DNA of 25,335 nt from Reclinomonas americana ATCC 50394 (lineage: Eukaryota > Jakobida > Jakobea > Jakobida). Below the pieces are notes generated by a model. It saw only the letters and a list, made by a program, of their open reading frames with translations, searched no databases and was not told where the DNA came from. Position numbers and translations under genes: made by a program. How positions within the stretch are numbered: position 1 is the stretch's first letter; every line of letters starts with the position of its first letter. Shown piece after piece: positions 19,401 to 25,335 of this stretch. The DNA is taken from the NCBI GenBank assembly GCA_048213135.1, contig PS015408.1, forward strand, positions 1 through 25,335, written 5' to 3'.

Positions 19401-22400
19401 TGTGCTCTCACTCTTCCAGACGCGATACTCACTCAGTAGAGTGCTGCTGCGCACAGAACAACACGCTGCGTTACATGCAGTCGTGCAACCCGGGGAGCTA
19501 CACATTCAGCACGTCTGTTCAGCTCGTACCGCTGTTCAATATGTGTTCGCGAGGGGCGCCATCTACGACGAACTCCACCGCCACTGCCTCGTCGAACACG
19601 GCCCTTGCAGTCAATCCGCAGCGCGTCGACATGTGTGTGTATTGGTCGACACTGACCGGCAAGTGGAGCGCCGATGGTTGTCGCTCGTACTTGAAGGTGC
19701 TGGAAGACGGCTTCCTGTCCGTGCTCCGTGAGATGCCATCTCTTGCTAAACAAGCCATCATTGTTTTGCAGGTCCAGGCCGGCGCTGTCGTCAACATTGT
19801 ATGCGCCTGCAACCACATGACAGACTTCACTGTCGATGCGAGCGACGTGTTTGACATTCAGTTCACATTTGCCAGCCCGCTGGATGTGGGTGCGTTCTTT
19901 TCTGGTTCCGTCGCACACATCCTCCAGTCGTGGACGTTGTGGGTGCTTGCTGCTGTCCATGTGTTCTATGTGGTGGCCTGGTGCATTCTCTACCGCTGGG
20001 ACCTCAGCCGTGATCGAGTTCTTCGACGTTACGAGTCGCTGAAGTTGCTGGCACTGGAGAGAGTGGTGAATGCTTGCGTTCTTTGTTACGCTTGTTTGTG
20101 AGTTGTGCGAGTGACTGATCAACAAAAACACGCTCAGGCATGGCATCAGCAGGAGCGAGGACCATTTTGCGGGAAATTCAATTTTGCCGAACTTGTGAAA
20201 GAAGTGTGGCGACACCAGTACGGCGCCGAGCTTGCCAAGGAGGTGTTGCCTGTCGGCTTCATGACCAGGTTAACAACGGATGGCAACCTGTCTGTTCTTG
20301 AAGCCCGCGACTCACTATACAATCTGGTGGTGTGTGTGTAGGGTTTCAGAGCAGTCGGCAGAGACTGGACCACCAAAGACCAATATCGCGTCTGCCTCGT
20401 CAGCTACGGGGAGCTCGTCGTCTGACGACGCGTTGTCGGAGCCTGACGATCGTACTTCATCATCTCTGGCGCTGCCGCATTCACCACCGTCATCGCCACT
20501 GTCGCTTGCTCCCGACAATCCCCTTCCACACGCAGTACCTCTCGCTGTCCAATTGAGGCGACCGTCACATGCAACCCCGTGTGTGACGGCGGGTAGTGAG
20601 TCAAGCTTGCCGACTGGCGACCGGCAGAAGTCTGCAGAGGTCAGCGGAACACGCGCCCCCATCTTTGTTTGTGGGTGCATTTCTCTAAACTTTCCGTCAC
20701 CAGCGCTTCTTGTTGGATTCGCCATCGATAGTCTCCAGACGCCCATCTCTGCTGCCATTTGCGCCCAGTCCACCGGCTGGTGAGCTGTTGAGGATGTCGG
20801 TGGTTTCTCGTCTTACACTAAGCATCACGTGTCATTGTGCATCGCAGTGTCCGCAGTTCCATCGCGGATGCTGGAAACTGCAAGAAGCCTGGTGGTATCC
20901 AAGAGCACGATTGTGCCCGCTTTGATGCTCGAGGTACGCCTTGCCGGAACACTCGTCAAATTCACCCTCTGACTTCTATCTCTTCCTCTCAAGGCGAATC
21001 GCGATGTTGCTCCCTCCGTTGCACCAAGACCACAGTCTCCCGGAGACCATGGCAGAGTGGAAAGCAATAAGGATATCCGTGATCCTGATCTCGTTCAACA
21101 ATTGCGTCGTCACAGCGAAGTGATTGCGCATTTCAAGGGTGAGTCTCCGTGTCAGTGTCTGCACCTGCCTGTGTTTCGCTGAAACATTGTGCAACAGCGA
21201 TTGTGACTCGTCTGATCGAGGCTCGGCGTCGGCAGTACGCCATAGTGCGTGCTGGAACTCAATTGGTTCGAATGTTCAAGCACGGTCACTCGTGGCTGGC
21301 CACCATGACCGCGCAACCGTTGGACAACTTTCGGCGCACGCAGAAACTCACAGTTGCGTGTCTTGTCATGCAGCACACAAATCACAACGAGTAGGAATAC
21401 TCACCGTGCGCGCACACATAGGTGCTGTGGCTTGCCACCATGTGCGCCTTGTACTTCAATACCGTCCTGGCCGCACAACGAGATGTCTCTGACCTGTCGA
21501 CCTTGTTCCGCGACCTCGTCATCGGCCTCATCATTGGTTCGCGAATTCATCGTTATATGTTACGTGCTTCAATAGCTGTATCTCACCTACAACACCGAAT
21601 GCAGGAGCCACCATGGTGCCAGTTTGTGGGCTCGCCGGCTTTGCCTTCCGATTCACACCACGTCTGCCGATGAACGACACCTGGTTCGAACGCGGCGAGA
21701 CCAATTTGCGACAGCAGCTCGCCAACGCGCTCCGTCTCGGCCGTGCGCCACGTACACCGACAGAGGGATCACGTCGCTCTGAGGAGCCCCTATCCCCTCG
21801 ATCCAACATCGAATCCTTGATGTCCCCAAGTGAGATCGAGAGTTGCCGTCGTAAACGACACCTGCGAGCCTCCAAGGGTATGATCGTGCATTCAGTGAGC
21901 TGTTTGCTTGTGGATGATGTGTGCTCATTCTGCATTCCCATTATTGCGGCAGGTATTGTCCCCGTGGACAGCGACGTGGAGTACCACGCTGCAGATGGCA
22001 CCAAAAGGCACGAGCAATGGACCACCAATACAGCTGCTTCGGATTCTACGGCGGTACGTGGTGGATCGCTGTGAATCTCGATCTACGTGCACTCTCTCTN
22101 NNNNNNNNNNNNNNNNNNNNNNNNNNNNNNNNNNNNNNNNNNNNNNNNNNNNNNNNNNNNNNNNNNNNNNNNNNNNNNNNNNNNNNNNNNNNNNNNNNNN
22201 NNNNNNNNNNNNNNNNNNNNNNNNNNNNNNNNNNNNNNNNNNNNNNNNNNNNNNNNNNNNNNNNNNNNNNNNNNNNNNNNNNNNNNNNNNNNNNNNNNNN
22301 NNNNNNNNNNNNNNNNNNNNNNNNNNNNNNNNNNNNNNNNCTGTCGCTCACGACGCGGATGTGTGTGCAGTCGCCCACCGCCAAGTTCACTTCACTCGAG

Positions 22401-24194
22401 GCTCTTGGCAGCGAGTCATCGCACTCGCCGGGTCGGCTTGCCAAGCTGAATCGCATACAGCGATCTCCATCCAGCGGCTCTGTGGTAGTAATTGGTGCTC
22501 GGCGATCGAGTCTTGTCAGTTTGTCGGGCAGTGAGGTGTCATTGCCGTCGCCCACCATGTTTACGGTGTGTGCACGAGTGATGAGTGCCGGCGCTTGATG
22601 TGACGCAGCCTCACTGATTGCGTCTCCCCTCCCAGTTCCGTCGCTTCAGCACGGTGCGACCTGTCGTTGGCGTCGAGTCGATGCAGAGTGTGAGTGCTCA
22701 CTACAGACGCCCCGTCGACCGTGCATGCTTGCATGTAATGGCTGCGACCAACCATCTTCTCCGCAGATGGTGGACCACAATCTGCTAACGTCTCGCTTGG
22801 TGGGGAGTATCGCACGAGGCGCCGACAGCGTCGAGAGATTCGTTGCAGATGGTCCGAGTGTGGCGCGCAAACCAACAGCAAGTCGTGGTACGTAGGTTGT
22901 ACAGCAGCGAGCTTCGCTTGTCACGTGCGTGCTGACGAGTGTTGGTATGAGGCGATGCAGTCGCGTCAGAGAGTTTCATCGTGCATGATGTCGATGAGCA
23001 CACGGCTGCGTCGGACAGCAGCATCAGTGGTGACCGAGCGGAGAATTCTGTGTACGATGAGGATGCTANNNNNNNNNNNNNNNNNNNNNNNNNNNNNNNN
23101 NNNNNNNNNNNNNNNNNNNNNNNNNNNNNNNNNNNNNNNNNNNNNNNNNNNNNNNNNNNNNNNNNNNNNNNNNNNNNNNNNNNNNNNNNNNNNNNNNNNN
23201 NNNNNNNNNNNNNNNNNNNNNNNNNNNNNNNNNNNNNNNNNNNNNNNNNNNNNNNNNNNCGATTCAGATGTCGACCGATGGCCGCACGACGGTGCGCACA
23301 CTTGTCTTTCGTTAGAGAGTGTTCTCTCGCTCTTCTCACACCTTCTAGGCCACTGGAGCGGCGGTGGGAGAGGCGATACGGCGGATTGAACTGTGTGACT
23401 TGTCGTTTGAGGCGTCGGCTGCTGGCATTGCTGTGAGTTCCGTGCGCCATGGCCAGTCTGAGGCGGCGGAAGAGAACGAGGTTTGTGAGCCATGCACTTG
23501 CCGTCAGATCATCGCGTCGCGTCACTCATCGACGACGCTGCGACGCTCAGCGACGGCGTTTGAGCGTACCGTTTGCGTTTGGTGAACCCGCCGGCCTTCT
23601 GCTGGAACTATACGCACACGACAATCAGTTCCGCACCGTGCACCGACTGGTGACGTACGACTCTGTGCACACGTACCGTCAGCTACTGGTGTGCCACGAG
23701 AACAACCTCAAGGTGGTGCCGTCGACGTCGTCGTTGGCGACGGCTGCAGCCGTCGGCGTGAAAGAGAAGAGTTGCGCCGACGTGTCATTGGAAAGTGCAT
23801 TCGAGGTGCTCAACTTTGCCCCACACGCAGAAGGACTGTGGCAGAGATTACGAACGCGCCAGTTGCCGTATGTCACGGTCAGCGACCTTGTCCCTTTTCC
23901 GTCGCGCAAGAGTGTGTCGCCCAACCCTCACGTGCATGCATCGCACAGGTGTACGTGGCCTACGCACTCATCTGGGCGCTCGGCCTCTTCCTGACCTACA
24001 TGACGCTGGTGACGGCCGGCGTTCTCCTCGCCTCCATGGGCGAACTGCCGCTGCTGCGTGCCTCCGCTGGCAGCGTGCTGAGCGACGTATTCATCAACGA
24101 GCCCGTCAAGCTCGTCTTTCTGTGGTTGCTGGGGCCGTGTTTTGTGCCCGCCGTCTTTGCCGATCTCCTCGACTTTGCTGTTGGAGTCGCATGA
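13469..24194 (+). CDS. Polycystin-1/REJ-like adhesion receptor, NHL + FN3 + cadherin + REJ + GAIN/GPS + 5 TM (5' end missing)
   Basis: Exons: 13469-13760, 13854-13961, 14049-14288, 14379-14385, 14451-14609, 14685-14766, 14840-14913, 14989-15111, 15195-15240, 15308-15793, 15935-gap, 16611-about 16637, 16710-16781, 16829-16965, 17044-17189, 17249-17345, 17414-17534, 17596-17748, 17813-18128, 18192-18524, 18589-18832, 18903-19383, 19437-19696, 19772-20065, 20138-20268, 20342-20639, 20704-20779, 20848-20933, 20994-21138, 21198-21352, 21422-21536, 21605-21877, 21953-22053, 22371-22565, 22636-22689, 22767-22887, 22961-gap, 23260-23291, 23349-23432, 23508-23570, 23629-23877, 23949-24194. Phases agree throughout except around 16611-16637. 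The protein has a large extracellular part, an autoproteolysis site and five membrane segments with long Ser-rich cytosolic loops. In animals this family mediates mechanosensing or sperm-egg signalling; the role here is unknown. It ends at TGA 24192-24194 without a channel domain. The start codon is not visible; the ATG at 13480 lacks a signal peptide. Confidence 0.85.
13510..15523 (+). other. Six-bladed NHL propeller nested inside an FN3-like domain
   Basis: Before the propeller, 13510-13632 reads ATLQGSVNANNV...SFSYGTTQSSY, the first half of an FN3-like domain of the TLNGTVNPNG..YFEYGTT type. Six NHL blades follow, ending near 15346. Their variants of AG...DG..A.F..P....D...LYVAD..N.IR include CIRVVNI, NAIRKV, NRIRIFDI, SIVRQIDL and MTIRRLTLG. 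Then 15347-15523 reads STNVSISAAISSLTLGTKYY and ends SGTARSFTTD, the second FN3 half. Six blades make a closed propeller, normally a ligand-binding platform. Confidence 0.8.
15524..15793 (+). other. Cadherin-like domain
   Basis: The sequence after the FN3 half begins RAPTDIGCSTTTYLAP. It contains the calcium-site-like STVDPDVGDTFTYAV and ends LSTTDSGAASFSKTFTV, the pattern of cadherin-like repeats found in bacterial and protist adhesins (DxD, then TDSGG.S..KTFT). It is about 90 residues long in one exon. Confidence 0.65.
15935..16637 (+). other. TIG/IPT-like domain interrupted by a gap
   Basis: The exon from 15935 reads VPTPSVTSVDRLVIF and then TLMTITGVSFFDV, which looks like the start of an IPT/TIG domain (P.ITSV...ITG..F). 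After the gap, APVELSGSCVCCAAP resembles the cysteine-containing end of such domains. The exact 3' splice junction after 16611 is uncertain: a GTTGTG donor near 16638 keeps the frame with the exon at 16710. Confidence 0.45.
16037..16610. other. Assembly gap (574 N) in the receptor ectodomain
   Basis: The gap interrupts the TIG-like exon. One or more ectodomain exons are likely missing here. Confidence 0.99.
16710..18524 (+). other. REJ (receptor for egg jelly) module
   Basis: Nine short exons give sequence of REJ type: LQVTLSGDGGIYSWGTKVEL; then AVPLAVSWSCVFFSALG with a second Cys in AAEDCGLSF; KQYAFTVLAKRGSFSATASS; and DAGARYEFAYAAQAGG before LSTTLEVAMRPRPTI. The WxC...C pair and the Y.FTV strands are the recognisable marks. 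The module ends in mostly helical sequence (DAAQVVARASYLLAMLEE) leading into the GAIN domain, the order seen in polycystin-1 and sea urchin REJ proteins. Confidence 0.7.
18589..19870 (+). other. GAIN domain with GPS autoproteolysis site
   Basis: Exons 18589-18832, 18903-19383, 19437-19696 and the start of 19772-20065 form the GAIN region. The GPS begins at 19634 with CVYWS, continues W..DGC (exon end 19696) and closes with VCACNHMTDF. The CxW...GC...CxC pattern is complete, and cleavage is predicted between Met (19817-19819) and Thr (19820-19822). The upstream part contains helices and strands such as FYFQLGGTNRTLSEQ. Cleavage would leave a non-covalent extracellular subunit. Confidence 0.85.
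19931..19996 (+). other. Transmembrane segment 1
   Basis: WTLWVLAAVHVFYVVAWCIL is a strongly hydrophobic stretch about 35 residues after the GPS, followed by YRWDLSRDRVLRRYE, whose positive charge marks the cytosolic side. This is the position of TM1 in polycystin-1. Confidence 0.85.
20017..21330 (+). other. First cytosolic loop (position of the PLAT domain in polycystin-1)
   Basis: About 300 residues lie between TM1 and TM2. They begin with FNFAELVKEVWRHQYGAE, then a Ser/Pro/Asp-rich segment (exon 20342-20639, SSATGSSSSDDALSEPDD), then RRRQYAIVRAGTQLVRMF. No PLAT/LH2 pattern (the conserved W, D and YxV...TG elements after TM1) is recognised. The serine-rich part is probably disordered and a phosphorylation target (inference). 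Confidence 0.55.
21332..21652 (+). other. Transmembrane segments 2 and 3
   Basis: The approach HGHSWLATM...FRRTQKLT, then TM2 (VLWLATMCALYFNTVLAA) and TM3 (DLVIGLIIGATMVPVCGLAG), parallels polycystin-1, where HSWL...RFTRxQR precedes TM2 and FP.N.LL..FR marks TM3. TM2 begins at an exon start (21422) and TM3 spans the phase-1 intron 21537-21604. Confidence 0.75.
22100..22340. other. Assembly gap (241 N)
   Basis: The gap lies in the intron after exon 21953-22053 of the receptor gene. The next exon (22371) joins in phase 0, but an exon could be hidden. Confidence 0.99.
23069..23259. other. Assembly gap (191 N)
   Basis: The gap interrupts the receptor exon starting at 22961. Sequence resumes inside an exon at 23260 (IQMSTDGRTT, donor at 23292). 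Part of the second cytosolic loop is missing. Confidence 0.99.
23949..24194 (+). other. Transmembrane segments 4 and 5 and C-terminus of the receptor
   Basis: The last exon opens with VYVAYALIWALGLFLTYMTL, continues ASAGSVLSDVFINEPVKLVF and then FLWLLGPCFVPAVFADLLDF, and stops at TGA. The SVLSDVFINEPVKL element corresponds to SFxxDxxxxQPxKV before TM5 of polycystin-1. That family continues with an extracellular loop and six more segments, absent here. Confidence 0.75.
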
Positions 24195-24440
24195 TTGTGA
24201 TAATAGACCTATAATACAGAAGACACTTCAGTGAACCATACAGTGAGACAACAAAACACTTCATTCACCACATTCCAATAATGCGACAAATGTCCACAAA
24301 TCCCTTGCCGACGATGACCATTGGCACACCAACAATATACAACACTTAGATAAATCTTCTCCAACAGTCATCTTCCCTTTCGGGAGGCAAAGTCAATCAA
24401 ACGCGTGTTGGCCTCAAAAGGATCTCGTGGCGCATTGTTA
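24195..24440. other. Convergent 3' region, no gene
   Basis: This 246-bp stretch is AT-richer than its surroundings and has many stops in all frames. It lies between the receptor stop and the stop of the minus-strand small gene candidate. It presumably contains both 3' untranslated regions. No coding sequence for a channel domain is seen. Confidence 0.6.
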
Positions 24441-24846
24441 TCAGCAGCCGTACGCAGACGTCGACGCTGAACTCGTTGAAGCTGGGTGCTGCAGTAGCGA
24501 CGCGATGGTTCTAGTTGCCCTGAGGCTGCGGCGCAGCTGCTGCGGGTGGGGGGTTGTTTGCTTGAGCCTTATTGCCACCGGCGCAGCGAAAAGCGAACAT
24601 CGCTGCGCATAGTCCGCCCGCAGAATCTCCACGCAGCACCTGTCCACCACTCGGCGCAATTGGCCGCCCTCGATGCCCATCTTCTTCAACGACGCCCGGG
24701 TAGTCTGCGCGCACGATCCAACTTGCGTGAAAACATTCGGCACGTACGTAACCACCGTACCAATATACCTGTGCACCTATCGATTCTGCGTTCGGCACGC
24801 CATTCGATGCCGAGGACGAGGAGACAGCGCGTGAGTGGGAACGCAT
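24441..24846 (-). CDS. Small protein of unknown function (two-exon candidate)
   Basis: On the minus strand, exons 24846-24769 and 24704-24441 join in phase 0 over a 64-nt GT...AG intron to give 113 codons. The start is MRSHSRAVSSSSASNGVPNA. The second exon reads TTRASLKKMGIEGGQLRRVV and then DRCCVEILRADYAQ, with GC-rich third positions typical of the neighbouring genes; the tail is Arg- and Ser-rich. No family is recognised. A further intron in exon 2 is possible, because another frame ends in a plausible alanine/proline tail (PPPAAAAPQPQGN). Weak points are the lack of any homology and an open acidic frame on the opposite strand over exon 1. Confidence 0.38.
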
Positions 24847-24943
24847 GTACAAGTGCAGACAAAGCTCTCTGCATTGACTTCATGTACAGCAATCAAGCAA
24901 GTCCTGCAGTGTAGTGATTGCATTGCATTGATTGATCTGAGCA
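24847..24943. promoter_or_regulatory. Putative bidirectional promoter
   Basis: Only 97 bp separate the proposed start codons of the minus-strand small gene (24846) and the plus-strand exon (24944). If both starts are right, the genes share a compact divergent promoter. No specific element was identified apart from the direct repeat GATTGCATTGCATTGATTGATC at its right end. Confidence 0.3.
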
Positions 24944-25111
24944 ATGGCTTCTTCTTCTTTGTGCAAGTCAAGTGCGCATACGGCGCCTGCAGTCGACGAT
25001 GTGACGGAGGCGGATGTGGATCGCGTGGCGCGCATGATTCGTGCGGCGCTCGGGGTGTTTGTGGTGATGAAGCAGTCGCCGGAGAGTGTCAAGTGCAGGT
25101 GGTCGAAGGAG
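24944..25111 (+). CDS. First exon of an unknown protein (partial)
   Basis: The ATG opens MASSSLCKSSAHTAPAVDDV, continues TEADVDRVARMIRAALGVFV and ends VMKQSPESVKCRWSKE, 56 codons in all, with a donor at 25112 (GTGGGA). An earlier donor inside TGCAG|GTGGTC is possible. Codon use is like the other genes (high GC at third positions) and the helical, charged composition looks genuine. No domain is recognised. The rest of the gene lies beyond the window, after an intron filled with GA repeats. Confidence 0.5.
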
Positions 25112-25214
25112 GTGGGAAGGGGATGGAAGGGATGAGGGAGAGGGAGGGGATGATTGGGAAAGGGAGAGAGGAGAAGGGAGGGAGAAGAAGAGGGAGTGTG
25201 TGAGAGAGACAGAC

Positions 25215-25246
<32 letters not shown>

Positions 25247-25335
25247 GAGGAGAGAGAGGAGGAGAGAGGAGAGAGAGTGTGTGTGTGTGTGCGTGTGAGA
25301 GAGAGAGAGAGAAGAAGAGAGAGAGAGAGAGAGAG
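25112..25335 (+). repeat. GA-rich microsatellite intron, running off the right edge
   Basis: Purine-rich GGGAGAGGGAGGGG-type sequence becomes nearly pure (GA)n with a short (GT)n island at about 25275-25293. It is interpreted as the start of the intron following exon 24944-25111. Confidence 0.85.

Larger units (their letters stand above)
21653..23877 (+). other. Second cytosolic loop, long and Ser-rich
   Basis: At least 420 residues plus two gaps separate TM3 from TM4. They contain Arg/Ser-rich stretches (RSEEPLSPRSNIESLMSPSE, RSPSSGSVVVIGARRSSLVS), an acidic patch before the second gap (DRAENSVYDEDA), and an ordered-looking end (FRTVHRLVTYDSVHTYRQLL and WQRLRTRQLPYVT). No catalytic domain was recognised. 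Confidence 0.6.

Noticed and set aside
23433-23628. Reading straight through from FEASAAGIA into the following sequence without splicing
   Set aside because: The frame meets a stop at 23582-23584. Introns 23433-23507 and 23571-23628 restore a continuous phase-0 frame into the last loop and TM4.
24782-24870. Plus-strand acidic frame reading EDEETAREWERMYKC, open over the minus-strand exon
   Set aside because: No AG acceptor or start codon lies in a usable position upstream, while the minus-strand reading joins in phase over a normal 64-nt intron. The choice is not certain.

Overview
The window is nuclear DNA of a unicellular eukaryote (a protist). Protein-coding signal is broken into many short exons that join in frame only across GT...AG introns, most of them about 47-95 nt long. 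A Pol III type tRNA gene is present, and several introns are large and filled with purine/pyrimidine repeats. There is no bacterial operon structure. The lineage cannot be fixed from the sequence. A centrosome-linker-like coiled-coil protein and a polycystin-1-like receptor would fit a flagellated or centriole-bearing protist, but that is inference. Six runs of N interrupt the assembly.

Layout. Positions 1-133 may hold part of an unknown minus-strand exon. Positions 768-10567 (minus) are one gene of 20 exons, or 21 with a possible 27-nt exon. It encodes about 1051 residues: a short N-terminal region, about five ribonuclease-inhibitor-type leucine-rich repeats, then a coiled coil of about 600 residues, the architecture of LRRC45. 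A tRNA-Gly(GCC) gene lies on the plus strand at 10903-10973. The first three exons of a class I fructose-bisphosphate aldolase follow at 11655-12010 (plus); the rest of that gene is not visible. From 13469 to 24194 (plus) runs a single gene of about 40 exons for a polycystin-1/REJ-like receptor. Its order is an FN3-like half domain, a six-bladed NHL propeller, the other FN3 half, a cadherin-like domain, a TIG-like domain, a REJ module, GAIN/GPS, and five membrane segments. At the right end a small minus-strand gene candidate (24441-24846) and a plus-strand first exon (24944-25111) diverge from a region of about 97 bp.

The genes do not form a pathway. The most interesting item is the receptor. 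Its propeller appears to be inserted inside an FN3-like domain, it has a GPS with an intact His-Met-Thr cleavage triad, and it stops after five membrane segments with no PLAT domain I can recognise and no polycystin channel domain. Also notable are frequent GTT (especially GTTGCG) splice donors, a 7-nt microexon, strand-switching repeats inside introns, and an aldolase that breaks off at a tandem repeat next to an assembly gap.

Method note: the exon models were built by eye from splice signals, reading-frame phase and family motifs. Every junction inside uninterrupted sequence of the two large genes is phase-consistent, except the short piece at 16611-16637 beside a gap, which is uncertain.
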